Source: Prevotellaceae bacterium (GTDB lineage: Bacteria > Bacteroidota > Bacteroidia > Bacteroidales > UBA932). Taken from it: a stretch of 33,290 nucleotides of DNA. Under the pieces are notes generated by a model, which made no database searches, was not told where the DNA came from, and saw nothing but the letters and a program-made list of their open reading frames with translations. The position numbers and the translations under genes are program-made. Numbering within the stretch: the stretch's first letter is position 1; every line of letters begins with the position of its first letter. The stretch is from NCBI GenBank assembly GCA_031290935.1, contig JAISLK010000001.1, positions 1 to 33,290 on the forward strand, in the 5' to 3' direction. Shown here piece by piece: positions 16,690-25,326 of this stretch.

Positions 16690-18195
16690 TTATTTTATTT
16701 GTTTGAGTTCATGTAACAGTTCCCGGGCTGTTTCCTTATCGTCGAAATGTATTCGCTTGCCTTTTATTTCCTGATAGGTTTCGTGCCCTTTTCCGGCAAT
16801 CAATACAATGGCGCTGCCGGATTGCGCCAGCATCAATGCGGTACGGATAGCTTCGCGGCGGTCGGTAATGAACAGCGATTTGCTTCGCTGCGCCGCATCC
16901 AACCCCGCTTTCATATCCGCTAAAATCGTTTCCGGTTCTTCAAAGCGCGGGTTGTCGGAAGTGAAAATGACTTTGTCGCTGTTGTCCGCCGCAATGCACG
17001 CCATGACGGGGCGTTTTGCCGCATCGCGGTTTCCTCCGCAACCTGCCACCGTAACCAATTGCTCCTCGCGCCGAATGTCGTTAATCGTATTCAATACATT
17101 TTGCAACGCATCCGGCGTGTGCGCATAATCGACAATAACCGTTAACGGGAAATGGCCGACGGATAACGGTTGCGCCGGCTTTGTTTGCTGAGTTCCGTGA
17201 ACCTTTTCAAACCGGCCGGCCACAGGAGTCATCGCGCTTAACAGGCGCAAGGCTTCATTTTTTTCCACGCCCAGCAGTTGTGCAGTAGCATAAACCGCTA
17301 ATAAATTATAGGCATTGAACACGCCGATAAACGGCGTCCATACATCCATACCGTCTATTTGCAACTGCATTCCTTCAAATGATTTCTCAATTATCCGGCA
17401 GTGGAAGTCCGCCAGACTGTGCAGCGCATACGTTTTTACTTTTGCTTTGGTATTTTGCACCATCACGCGGCCGTTCCTGTCATCCACATTCACCAGCGCA
17501 AAGGCCGTATCCGGAAGGTTGTCGAAAAATAATTTCTTTGCACGGATGTATTCGCTAAATGTTTTATGATAGTCGAGGTGGTCGTGAGTAATATTACTGA
17601 ACAGCGCGCCGGCAAAGTGCAATCCCGCTATCCGCTCCTGCACGATAGCATGGGAGCTGACTTCCATAAAACAATAGGCGCAACCTGCCCGTACCATTTC
17701 CGCCAGCAGTTTATTTAAGGTAATTGCATCGGGCGTCGTATGCGTAGCAGGGATTTCCATGTTATCCACAAAATTAGTTACGGTCGATAGCAATCCGGCC
17801 TTGTAACCTAACGCGCGGAATAAACGATACAACAATGTAGCGGTAGTGGTTTTTCCGTTAGTGCCCGTGACTCCTACCAATTGCAGGCGTTTTGAAGGGT
17901 TGCCATAGAATGTCGCCGCTATTTTCCCCATTGCCGCATGCGAATTTTTTACCACGACATAGCAAACTTTTTCTTCCTGCTTTTCGGGTAATTGCTCGCA
18001 CACAACAGCAGCAGCGCCTTTCGCCACGGCCGCTTCAATAAAGTGATGCCCGTCTGCTTTCTCTCCGCGCAAGGCAAAAAACAACTGGCCATTTGTCGCT
18101 GTTTGTGAATTAAGCCCCAACGATGTAATTTCTATCGCCGGAACGCCCTTTATTTCCAAGGACTGTACGTCTATTATTAAATCAGATAACTTCAT
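16690..18195 (-). CDS. murE: UDP-MurNAc-L-Ala-D-Glu--meso-diaminopimelate ligase
   Basis: MurE adds the third residue of the stem peptide. The 501 residues include the N-terminal UDP-binding domain, P-loop [16 protein letters not shown] (109-124), the carbamoylated-lysine region [25 protein letters not shown] (about 208-232), and the C-terminal domain with [14 protein letters not shown] and [12 protein letters not shown]. The DNPR motif (414-417) is the established signature for meso-diaminopimelate rather than lysine specificity, so meso-A2pm peptidoglycan is expected. The C terminus ([10 protein letters not shown]) is normal. The start lies 13 bp downstream of the ftsI stop. Confidence 0.97.
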   Translation of the reverse strand: MKLSDLIIDVQSLEIKGVPAIEITSLGLNSQTATNGQLFFALRGEKADGHHFIEAAVAKGAAAVVCEQLPEKQEEKVCYVVVKNSHAAMGKIAATFYGNPSKRLQLVGVTGTNGKTTTATLLYRLFRALGYKAGLLSTVTNFVDNMEIPATHTTPDAITLNKLLAEMVRAGCAYCFMEVSSHAIVQERIAGLHFAGALFSNITHDHLDYHKTFSEYIRAKKLFFDNLPDTAFALVNVDDRNGRVMVQNTKAKVKTYALHSLADFHCRIIEKSFEGMQLQIDGMDVWTPFIGVFNAYNLLAVYATAQLLGVEKNEALRLLSAMTPVAGRFEKVHGTQQTKPAQPLSVGHFPLTVIVDYAHTPDALQNVLNTINDIRREEQLVTVAGCGGNRDAAKRPVMACIAADNSDKVIFTSDNPRFEEPETILADMKAGLDAAQRSKSLFITDRREAIRTALMLAQSGSAIVLIAGKGHETYQEIKGKRIHFDDKETARELLHELKQIK

Positions 18196-18208
18196 TGCTT
18201 TTTATCTA

Positions 18209-20308
18209 TCAAGTTCCCAATTCCAGAAAAATTTGTTGTCCTTTCACGAGTTTTGTTCCGGCTTCCGGCGACTGTTTCAGCACGCGCCCCTTGCCGGAAA
18301 ACCGTACTGCCAAATCCATATTTTCCAAGAGAAACAACGCATCTTTCAAGCCCATATTCATCACCGACGGGATTTCGTTGGCGGTTATTTTTTTTGCTAC
18401 TTCCTGCACATGGTTTTCTTTACTCAGCACACCTACCCATTGCACACCCTTCGGTTGCGGATGTAAAGGAATCTTCAACTCCTCCAAGACTTCCGCGATT
18501 TCCGTTTTCTTTCCGCCTTTCACCAGCGGCATGGTGTTCTTTTCCGCTTGAGCCGTTGAAATCCATTCGTCGTTGGCTACATAAAGTTTGTCGGCAATTT
18601 GTTTGAATACCGGCGCTGCCCATGTAGCGCCGTAAAAATTATCCCTTGTTACTTCCGAATACAACACTACAATGGCGCTGTATTTCGGCGCTTCGGAAGG
18701 GAAAAATCCAACAAACGAGGCTTGGTGTTTTTTATAACCGTTTTTTTCGTACACGCCATTAAATACCAAACGCGACGTACCTGTTTTGCCGGAAATATGG
18801 TAACGGCTGTCGTTAATTTTTTTTGCCGTACCCTTTTCTACAGTGCTGCGTAAGGCCTTATGCACTTCTTCCAGTATGGAGGGGGAGCAAATCGAACTGC
18901 TGATAAGTTCCGTCGGAAATTCCTTTTGCGTTACGCCCTGCTTGTCCTGTATGGCTTTCACGAATTTCGGCTTCACCATTTTCCCGTTATTCGCTACCGC
19001 ATTGTATAGTGTCAGCGTGTGTATGGGCGTTAGCAATACTTCGTAACCCATTGCCATCATTGGAATAGAAAGCCCCGACCAGGTTTTATCACCAGGATAA
19101 CCGATAGTAGGGCTTGCCTCTCCTTTAATTTGTAAACCTATTTGTTTATTCAAATTCATGTTATACAATCTGTCCACAAATTGTTTTTCTTTACCTTTTG
19201 CGTAGTACTGTACGGCGCTTTTTGCAAAACCTACATTCGACGATTGTTCAAAAACTTCTTGCAATGAAATAACGCCCAACCCGGCATGTGAATCATTGAA
19301 TGATTTATTGTAATACTTCCATTGCCCATGGCCCACGTCAACCGGCGTTGATAACGACATGTGGCTATCTTCCAGCAAAGCTATTAACGTAGCTAATTTA
19401 AAGGTTGACCCCGGTTCCGTAGCCCAACCGATGGCATAGTTAAATGATTCGTCGTAGCCGCCGCTGTCATTGCGTTTCATATTGGCAATAGCGCGTATTT
19501 CGCCCGTAGCCACTTCCATAACAATAGCCGTGCCGGCCTCGAAAACGGGCGTTTCTCTTAATTGCGCTCGCAATGCTGTTTCGGCGGCATCCTGAATATC
19601 CACATCCAGCGTAGTAATTACATTCATTCCGTCACGCGGCGACATATCCACATCGCTGCTGAGCGGCATCCACTCTCCTCCCGGGAGGCGTTGTACCATG
19701 CGTTTCCCGGAAATTCCGCGCAAATAACTATCAAAAGCGTCTTCAATACCAACGCCAACGCCGCCTTCGTTTTTCCAGCCAATGGTGCGGTATGCCAGCC
19801 GGTCGTACGGATTTTTACGCCGGCTTTTTTGTTCTACAATCAGCCCACCCTTGTTTCGCCCCAAACTGAGCAGGGGAAAATTCTTCACTGTTTGCAATTC
19901 CGTATAACTTACCAATCGTGAATTTAAACGCTTGTAACGCTTCTCTTCTTTCCGCGCTTTGATAAATTCCATTTTATATTGTTCTGCTGTTTTATCTTTG
20001 AAAAATTTTGCCACAGCCGCTGACAACGCACCGATATGTTTATTGAACACCGAATCGGGCGCTACGGTACAGTCGATAAACAGTTCGTAGTAAGGCAATG
20101 AAATGGCCAATACTCTTCCGTCGTTGGCTAAAATATTGCCGCGCAATGCCGGTAAATCTTCCTGTTTAATGCTGATTTTTTGTCCTTCTTCACGCAGTTC
20201 CGTATTAAATTGCAAGTATATAATTCGTGCCATGATAAACACGCCGAATAACACCACCAGCCCATACACCAGCCCAATACGACGAATTATATAATTATTT
20301 TCAGGCAT
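18209..20308 (-). CDS. ftsI: FtsI-type penicillin-binding protein (class B transpeptidase) with C-terminal PASTA domain
   Basis: The septal transpeptidase that cross-links peptidoglycan made by FtsW. Of 699 residues, a single N-terminal transmembrane helix (about 10-33) is followed by the pedestal domain (LRGNILANDGRVLA, 55-68). The transpeptidase domain has all three catalytic motifs: EPGSTFK with nucleophile Ser301 and Lys304, SSN (356-358) and KTG (508-510). After about 630 a PASTA-like module is visible (EIPSVMNMGLKDALFLLENMDLAVRFSGKGRVLKQSPEAGT). A PASTA end on the division PBP is usual in Bacteroidota. It lies 35 bp after ftsL and 13 bp before murE. Confidence 0.96.
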   Translation of the reverse strand: MPENNYIIRRIGLVYGLVVLFGVFIMARIIYLQFNTELREEGQKISIKQEDLPALRGNILANDGRVLAISLPYYELFIDCTVAPDSVFNKHIGALSAAVAKFFKDKTAEQYKMEFIKARKEEKRYKRLNSRLVSYTELQTVKNFPLLSLGRNKGGLIVEQKSRRKNPYDRLAYRTIGWKNEGGVGVGIEDAFDSYLRGISGKRMVQRLPGGEWMPLSSDVDMSPRDGMNVITTLDVDIQDAAETALRAQLRETPVFEAGTAIVMEVATGEIRAIANMKRNDSGGYDESFNYAIGWATEPGSTFKLATLIALLEDSHMSLSTPVDVGHGQWKYYNKSFNDSHAGLGVISLQEVFEQSSNVGFAKSAVQYYAKGKEKQFVDRLYNMNLNKQIGLQIKGEASPTIGYPGDKTWSGLSIPMMAMGYEVLLTPIHTLTLYNAVANNGKMVKPKFVKAIQDKQGVTQKEFPTELISSSICSPSILEEVHKALRSTVEKGTAKKINDSRYHISGKTGTSRLVFNGVYEKNGYKKHQASFVGFFPSEAPKYSAIVVLYSEVTRDNFYGATWAAPVFKQIADKLYVANDEWISTAQAEKNTMPLVKGGKKTEIAEVLEELKIPLHPQPKGVQWVGVLSKENHVQEVAKKITANEIPSVMNMGLKDALFLLENMDLAVRFSGKGRVLKQSPEAGTKLVKGQQIFLELGT

Positions 20309-20343
20309 TTTCTTTGTTTAATGAAGATTTTAAAAATAAACAT

Positions 20344-20679
20344 TTATCTATTGTTTATACGTTTTGGCGGCGCTTTGGGCGCAGACACCGTTGTAATATT
20401 ACGAGCATTCAACATGCGTATTATTTCGGACTGCTTACTCAGGCGCATCAATTCCGACGCTTTGGTAGCGTATTCCGCTTGCAGGTTTTTCACTTCCCGC
20501 TCTAATTGCCGCGTCTGCTTTACCGTTCGCGCCATGTTATAATGAAACCCCATATAAAACAATGCTAAGGCTACTAAGTAAATTAAATACCGGCCATGCC
20601 TGCTCAGCGTTTCATTGACCAGTATATCGCCGGAAAACAAACGGCGTATTACATTTTTTTTGTTTATTTTTTTATCCAT
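20344..20679 (-). CDS. ftsL: Cell division protein FtsL-like
   Basis: A small bitopic protein of 111 residues. A basic cytoplasmic N terminus (MDKKINKKNVIRRLF) is followed by one transmembrane helix (about 31-47, YLIYLVALALFYMGFHY) and a periplasmic coiled-coil stretch (about 50-90, RTVKQTRQLEREVKNLQAEYATKASELMRLSKQ). This architecture and the position between rsmH and ftsI are those of Bacteroidota FtsL, a partner of FtsQ/FtsB that activates FtsWI. Sequence identity across the family is low, so the call leans on topology and synteny. It lies 15 bp from rsmH. Confidence 0.9.
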   Translation of the reverse strand: MDKKINKKNVIRRLFSGDILVNETLSRHGRYLIYLVALALFYMGFHYNMARTVKQTRQLEREVKNLQAEYATKASELMRLSKQSEIIRMLNARNITTVSAPKAPPKRINNR

Positions 20680-20694
20680 TGCCTTACCTTGTTT

Positions 20695-21594
20695 TTATCG
20701 TTTTTCTGCTATTCTTAATTTGGCGCTACGTGCCCGGGTATTCGCCTGTATCTCTGCTTCCGTTGGTATTATTGCCTTTTTGGTGATTACAATAAATGGC
20801 GTTAGTTCTTTTCCATAAAAATCTTTTTCTATATTTCCCTCCACATTTCCGGCACGCATGAAATTTTTTACCATGCGGTCTTCTAACGAATGATAAGTAA
20901 TAACAACCAGCCGCGCCTGCGCTTTTAGGAGTTTTAACGACTGCATAAGCAATTGTTCCAACGCCTGCATTTCGGCATTCACTTCCATGCGCAACGCTTG
21001 AAAAATTTTTGCCAGATATTTATGTTCCGCTTGGCGCGGCGTACATGGTTTTACTGCTTCTACCAACGCGCCAACGGTTGCTATTGGCTGTTCATTACGG
21101 TGTGCGATAATAAATCGCGTTACTTTTGCCGCATTTTCCACTTCGCCGTACATTTTAAAAATATAGTACAAGTCCTGTTCACTGTAAGTATTCACTACTT
21201 TTTCCGCCGTCAGCGCCGAGTCCCGGTTCATGCGCATGTCCAATGCCGCTTCAAAACGAAACGAGAAACCGCGTTCCGGCGTATCGAACTGGTACGAAGA
21301 AACGCCAAGGTCGGCAAGAATCCCGTCAACCTGCGTTACCCCTTCATAACGTAAGAGATTGCAGATGTAGCGGAAATTATTTCGGATAAGCGTAAAGGAT
21401 TTGTTGTCGACCGTATTTGTTACTGCGTCGGCATCGCGGTCAAAGGCAATGAGCCGTCCTTTGTGTAACCGGTTTAAAATTTCGCGCGAATGTCCGCCAC
21501 CGCCAAAAGTAGCATCTACATACGTGCCGCCGGGCTTCACACAAAGCGCATCAACGCTCTCGTGCAATAAAACCGGTGTGTGGTAGGCAGTCAT
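20695..21594 (-). CDS. rsmH: 16S rRNA m4C1402 methyltransferase (MraW)
   Basis: RsmH methylates N4 of C1402 in 16S rRNA using S-adenosylmethionine. The 299 residues are the standard length. Motifs: the N-terminal YHTPVLLHESVDAL (4-17), SAM-binding VDATFGGGGHS (26-36), ADLGVSSYQFDTPERGFSFRFEAALDMRMN (about 93-122), FQALRMEVNAEM (about 198-209), and VVITYHSLEDRMVKNFMR (about 231-248). It is the second gene of the dcw cluster, 37 bp downstream of mraZ. Confidence 0.97.
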   Translation of the reverse strand: MTAYHTPVLLHESVDALCVKPGGTYVDATFGGGGHSREILNRLHKGRLIAFDRDADAVTNTVDNKSFTLIRNNFRYICNLLRYEGVTQVDGILADLGVSSYQFDTPERGFSFRFEAALDMRMNRDSALTAEKVVNTYSEQDLYYIFKMYGEVENAAKVTRFIIAHRNEQPIATVGALVEAVKPCTPRQAEHKYLAKIFQALRMEVNAEMQALEQLLMQSLKLLKAQARLVVITYHSLEDRMVKNFMRAGNVEGNIEKDFYGKELTPFIVITKKAIIPTEAEIQANTRARSAKLRIAEKR

Positions 21595-21631
21595 AACAAT
21601 GTTTTTTTAAAATCATGGATTTAATGAGGTG

Positions 21632-22075
21632 TTATTTTTTACGGCCTAATTTTTTCTTCATCGCCATGTCATAATCCGTATCGTCCAGCATCCCCATACT
21701 TTCCCAAACTTCTTTTGCCCAGATTTCGATATTTCGGTATTGCCCGGCAAATACAACTTCTTTCTTCACGCCTATTTTGCTTAAAAGGTGGGGCGGAATA
21801 ACAATTCGTCCGGTTTTTTCATCGGGCACGACGTCAATGCAATTGTTCATATAACTGCGCCAAAGTTTACGGTCTTCCGCTTCGTAAAAATCAAATTCTT
21901 TTTTCTTTTCTTCGGCATGTTGTTCCCACTCTTTTTTAGTGTACATTTCCAAAAAAGGTTCTTCCAAGCCTTTCTCAATAACAAATGCTGCTTCCTCTTC
22001 CCGGAATTTTGACGGAAGTACTAAACGACCTTTGTCGTCCAATAAAACCGTGTATTTACCAAAAAAATTTGCCAT
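21632..22075 (-). CDS. mraZ: Transcriptional regulator MraZ
   Basis: MraZ is a ring-forming DNA-binding protein of the AbrB/MazE superfamily that represses its own dcw operon. With the ATG at 22073-22075 it has 147 residues: FFGKYTVLLDDKGRLVLPSKFRE (4-26) is the first AbrB-like repeat and the DNA-contacting DKGR/LP motif, and NNCIDVVPDEKTGRIVIPPHLLSKIG (about 77-102) is the second. I prefer this start to an in-frame ATG at 22117. The upstream one would begin 42 bp earlier and lie upstream of the TAAATTTG promoter element, and its 14 extra residues do not belong to the family. The C-terminal Lys-rich end (KKKLGRKK) is basic. It is the first gene of the operon and lies directly behind an array of probable MraZ boxes. 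Confidence 0.95.
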   Translation of the reverse strand: MANFFGKYTVLLDDKGRLVLPSKFREEEAAFVIEKGLEEPFLEMYTKKEWEQHAEEKKKEFDFYEAEDRKLWRSYMNNCIDVVPDEKTGRIVIPPHLLSKIGVKKEVVFAGQYRNIEIWAKEVWESMGMLDDTDYDMAMKKKLGRKK

Positions 22076-22104
22076 GTTACAGCATTGTGTTGTATTTGTA
22101 ACTG

Positions 22105-22112
22105 CAAATTTA
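22105..22112 (-). promoter_or_regulatory. -7 element of the dcw operon promoter
   Basis: TAAATTTG on the minus strand matches TAnnTTTG and lies 29 bp before the preferred mraZ ATG. Transcription would begin inside the extended ORF, which supports the shorter start. The expected -33 region is occupied by the CATTTT box array. Confidence 0.65.
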
Positions 22113-22113
22113 A

Positions 22114-22150
22114 ACATTTTATTCCATTTTCATACATTTTATTCCATTTT
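22114..22150 (-). promoter_or_regulatory. Four-box MraZ operator candidate upstream of mraZ
   Basis: On the minus strand AAAATG occurs four times at exactly 10-bp spacing (plus-strand CATTTT at 22115, 22125, 22135 and 22145), with the next base alternating G, T, G, T. The pattern AAAATG[G/T]-N3 closely resembles the AAAGTG[G/T]-N3 boxes known for Mollicutes MraZ and, in spacing, the TGGG repeats of E. coli MraZ. The boxes cover the -10 to -50 zone of the dcw promoter, where a bound ring would block RNA polymerase. Confidence 0.75.
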
Positions 22151-22159
22151 CATACACAA

Positions 22160-22363
22160 AAGTTTTGAACCATCTTAATGATATTTTTCAACTATTTTGT
22201 GTTAATTTATTTATGTATACCTATTTAATCTGTTTAAAACAGGGCAAAAACATGAGTTATCAATGACAAAATTATTTTGAAAAAATCGTTTAATTTTGGA
22301 CAACTATGGAAAATATTTTCCTGTGTTTTGAAAATCCGGTAGTATTGAATACTTGCATCTAAA
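22160..22363. other. AT-rich intergenic region between mraZ and the GH95 locus
   Basis: About 200 bp of low-GC sequence without a credible gene. It contains a 13-bp palindrome CTGTTT-A-AAACAG (22230-22242) and an isolated TAATTTTG (22291-22298) without a matching -33 box. A 17-codon ATG frame near 22306 appears random. Confidence 0.5.
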
Positions 22364-22582
22364 GTGCACCCACACGGATGCGATAAAAGTTTGCGGGAAA
22401 ATGCATACCTTTACGCGCCGAAATTTCATGAAATTAGTAGTATGACAAAGGAAAGGGAAACGCTGGAATATTATAATTCATTGATTTTTATCAATCCGAA
22501 AGCAAATGGTGAATTGGAAAGAAAATTTGGCTGTAAAACCGATTTTCGAACAAATCTCATCTATGAAAACTACAAGGATTAA
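22364..22582 (+). CDS. Small hypothetical ORF upstream of GH95
   Basis: A 72-codon frame, or 46 codons from the internal ATG at 22442 (MTKERETLEYYNSLIFINPKANGELERKF and onward). I do not recognise a family. The second half reads like protein (charged, few repeats) and ends 22 bp before the GH95 ATG, so it could be a short gene or the remnant 3' end of a degraded one. The first part (MHPHGCDKSLRENAYLYAPK) seems less protein-like. There is no clear promoter; TACCTTTA at 22406-22413 is a weak -7 match. Treat as doubtful. Confidence 0.3.
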   Translation: MHPHGCDKSLRENAYLYAPKFHEISSMTKERETLEYYNSLIFINPKANGELERKFGCKTDFRTNLIYENYKD

Positions 22583-22604
22583 ATAATTTAAATATATACA
22601 GATA

Positions 22605-25106
22605 ATGAAAAATTTAATAGTGACAATATTGTTATGCGTAACAATATTATTGTCGTGCCGGACGACAGATGAACGAAACGCCGGCAATTGGAAATTGTGG
22701 TACGAGGCTCCCGCCGAAAAATGGGTCGAAGCCTTGCCGCTTGGTAACGGACGTCTTGGCGTCATGGTTTTCGGAAATCCCGCTGCGGAACGGTTGCAAC
22801 TCAACGAAGAAACGCTGTGGGCAGGGCAACCGAACAATAACGGAAATCCGAACGCGCCGGCGGCGCTTCCCGAAATCCGCAAACTGATGTTCGAGGGTAA
22901 CTATTTCGATGCACAGGAACTTGCGACGGAAAACATCGTTGCCAAAACAAATCACGGTATGTCGTATCAACCTGTCGGCGACCTTAATCTCTCGTTCGCA
23001 GGACACGAAAAGGTTGATAATTATTACCGCGAACTTGATATTTCGACAGCCGTCGCCACAACACGCTACTCTGTTGACGGCGTGGAATATGTTCGCGAAA
23101 CATTCGCGTCGTTTCCCGATCAGGCGGTTGTAGTCAGGCTGACGGCTTCGGAAAAGGGGAAAATCGGTTTTACGGCAGGATTCAGCAGTCCGCAGAAGTC
23201 CGAAACGGCGTTTCTTGAATCGGGACTTATATTAAAAGGTATATCCGGCGATCAGGAAGGTCTCGAAGGCAAAGTGAAATTCACCGCGCAGATGAAAATC
23301 GTTCCCGAAAAGGGTAATGTGGCGACTTCGACCGATGGCGGAGTCAATCAAATAGTCGTTTCCAACGCCGACGCCGTGACAATCTTTATTTCGATGGCAA
23401 CGAACTTTGTGAACTGTCGCGATCTTAGCGCCGACGCCGACAAACGCGCATCCGACTATCTGCAAAACATTCTGCCGAAAGATTATAAACAGATAAAAGC
23501 CGACCACATTGCTTATTACAAACAATATTTCGACCGCGTGAAGTTGGATTTGGGCACAACCGATTCGATACGCAAACCTGCGGACGTGAGGATTTTGGAG
23601 TTTGCAAAGGCTAACGACCCGCATTTGGCGGCGCTGTATTTTCAGTTTGGTCGTTATCTGTTGATTTCGTCTTCGCAACCCGGCAATCAACCGGCTAATT
23701 TGCAGGGAATATGGAACGATCTGATGTCGCCGTCGTGGGACAGTAAATACACGACGAACATCAATGCCGAAATGAACTACTGGCCTGCGGAAGTTACTAA
23801 TCTGCCGGAACTTCATCAGCCGTTTATCGACATGGTGAAGGAATTGACCGTGTCGGGCGCCGAAATCGCCAAAATGATGTACGGCGCGCGCGGCTGGGTG
23901 TTGCATCACAATACCGACATTTGGCGCGTAGCGGGCGCTATCGATTATGCCGGTTCGGGAATGTGGCCCTCCGGCGGCGCCTGGGTGTGCGCTCATTTGT
24001 GGGAACGCTATCTCTATTCGGGCGACAAGAAATATCTTGCCGAAGTGTATCCGGCGATGAAGGGCGCCGCGATGTTTTTCGTTGACTTCCTGATAGAAGA
24101 ACCCGAACATCACTGGTTGGTTGTCGCTCCTTCGAACTCGCCCGAAAACGGTTTTACATACACTTACAAGGGTAAACAGTATAGCGCCACAAACGCTTAC
24201 GGCGTCACAATGGACAATCAACAGCTGTTCGAACTGTTTAACAATGTGATTGCGGCAAGCGAAACGCTGAACTGCGACAAAGAGTTTGCCGACACTCTGC
24301 GACAGACTCTCAAACGTCTGCCTCCTATGCACATCGGACAACACAGTCAATTGCAGGAATGGCTGTTCGACTGGGACAATCCCAACGACAAGCATCGCCA
24401 CGTCTCGCATCTCTACGGCGTTTATCCGAGCTATCAGATATCGCCGACGCGGACGCCCGAACTGTTCGACGCCGCTCGTACTTCGCTGAACTATCGCGGC
24501 GACCCTGCTACCGGCTGGTCGATGGGCTGGAAGGTGTGTCTGTGGGCGCGTTTCCTCGACGGCAACAGAGCCTACAAACTGATTACCGAACAGTTGAAGT
24601 TGACCGACAATCCCAAAACAAAATATCGCGGCGGCGGAACGTATGCCAATATGTTCGACGCTCATCCGCCTTTCCAAATCGACGGTAATTTCGGCTGTAC
24701 CGCCGGAATAGCGGAGATGTTTGTGCAAAGTCACGACGGCGCGGTGCATATCCTGCCTGCCGTACCCGACATCTGGGCAAAGGGGAAAATCTCCGGCTTG
24801 CGAACACGCGGCGGTTTTGTGATCGATATAGAATGGGAAGACGGAAAGGTGAAATCATTAAAGGTGAAATCGTCGTTAGGCGGAAATCTGCGTATCCGCA
24901 CTTCGACGCCGTTGACGCTGTCGGACGGAACGGCTCTGAATCCGGCGTCGGGAGTCAATCCTAATCCGCTGTTCAAGACGTACGAAATCCCTGCGCCCAT
25001 AATCTCCGAAAAGGCAAAACTCAATCCGACAGGAGTGAAAGCAACTTTGGAATATGATCTGCCTACGGAACAAGGCAAAGAAGTGGAGTTAAGAGATGAG
25101 AGTTAA
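22605..25106 (+). CDS. GH95 family lipoprotein, probable alpha-L-fucosidase or alpha-L-galactosidase
   Basis: An 833-residue secreted glycoside hydrolase. The signal ends in a lipobox (LLSC, Cys18), so the enzyme is probably a lipoprotein. The N-terminal beta-sandwich begins with LWYEAPAEKWVEALPLGNGRLGVMVFG (31-57) and LNEETLWAG (66-74), a GH95 hallmark. The (alpha/alpha)6 barrel shows NLQGIWNDLMSPSWDSKYTTNINAEMNYWPA (365-395); Asn385 and Asn387 fit the pair that activates water in Bifidobacterium AfcA. Further motifs are VVAPSNSPENGF (506-517) with the probable acid Glu514, SQLQEWLFDWDNPNDKHRHVSHLYG (581-605) and FQIDGNFGCTAGIAEM (690-705). Family members remove terminal L-fucose or L-galactose from glycans. 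It stands alone: no SusC/SusD or other glycosidase is adjacent. Codon use and composition look somewhat different from the dcw genes, suggesting separate acquisition. Confidence 0.9.
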   Translation: MKNLIVTILLCVTILLSCRTTDERNAGNWKLWYEAPAEKWVEALPLGNGRLGVMVFGNPAAERLQLNEETLWAGQPNNNGNPNAPAALPEIRKLMFEGNYFDAQELATENIVAKTNHGMSYQPVGDLNLSFAGHEKVDNYYRELDISTAVATTRYSVDGVEYVRETFASFPDQAVVVRLTASEKGKIGFTAGFSSPQKSETAFLESGLILKGISGDQEGLEGKVKFTAQMKIVPEKGNVATSTDGGVNQIVVSNADAVTIFISMATNFVNCRDLSADADKRASDYLQNILPKDYKQIKADHIAYYKQYFDRVKLDLGTTDSIRKPADVRILEFAKANDPHLAALYFQFGRYLLISSSQPGNQPANLQGIWNDLMSPSWDSKYTTNINAEMNYWPAEVTNLPELHQPFIDMVKELTVSGAEIAKMMYGARGWVLHHNTDIWRVAGAIDYAGSGMWPSGGAWVCAHLWERYLYSGDKKYLAEVYPAMKGAAMFFVDFLIEEPEHHWLVVAPSNSPENGFTYTYKGKQYSATNAYGVTMDNQQLFELFNNVIAASETLNCDKEFADTLRQTLKRLPPMHIGQHSQLQEWLFDWDNPNDKHRHVSHLYGVYPSYQISPTRTPELFDAARTSLNYRGDPATGWSMGWKVCLWARFLDGNRAYKLITEQLKLTDNPKTKYRGGGTYANMFDAHPPFQIDGNFGCTAGIAEMFVQSHDGAVHILPAVPDIWAKGKISGLRTRGGFVIDIEWEDGKVKSLKVKSSLGGNLRIRTSTPLTLSDGTALNPASGVNPNPLFKTYEIPAPIISEKAKLNPTGVKATLEYDLPTEQGKEVELRDES

Positions 25107-25275
25107 GCTACAAGGATAGACACAACTAATAATAGGTTCTACTGGAAATTGTGTGGAATAGCGCTCACAAAATAAACGATTAATGGATTGCTTAGTTATT
25201 AATGACAAAAAAACAACTAAACATTCTAAAAGAATCATAAAAATCTTTTTACCTTTGAAACTATTGCACAAAAAA

Positions 25276-25294
25276 GCCCCGCCGTAAGCGGGGC
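25276..25294 (-). terminator. Rho-independent terminator of cysK
   Basis: GCCCCGC (25276-25282) and GCGGGGC (25288-25294) form a perfect GC-rich stem with a 5-nt loop. On the minus strand it is followed by TTTTTT, about 33 bp beyond the cysK stop. Confidence 0.9.
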
Positions 25295-25326
25295 CGGTTT
25301 ATTCATAAACTTTGGCAAGCGCTTGT

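Noticed and set aside
18209-20308. PASTA-ended FtsI as an unusual fusion
   Set aside because: A C-terminal PASTA-like module on the division PBP is usual in Bacteroidota.
22076-22117. A 14-residue longer MraZ start
   Set aside because: The ATG at 22117 lies upstream of the TAAATTTG promoter element and inside the box array, and MraZ proteins begin near the MANFFGKY-type sequence.
23232-24749. A 505-codon open frame on the minus strand opposite the GH95 gene
   Set aside because: Its product has no recognisable domains, and the plus-strand frame holds all GH95 motifs; it is an antisense shadow.
25250-25257. Plus-strand TACCTTTG promoter-like sequence after GH95
   Set aside because: No plus-strand gene follows before the cysK terminator and the convergent cysK gene; there is no clear -33 box.
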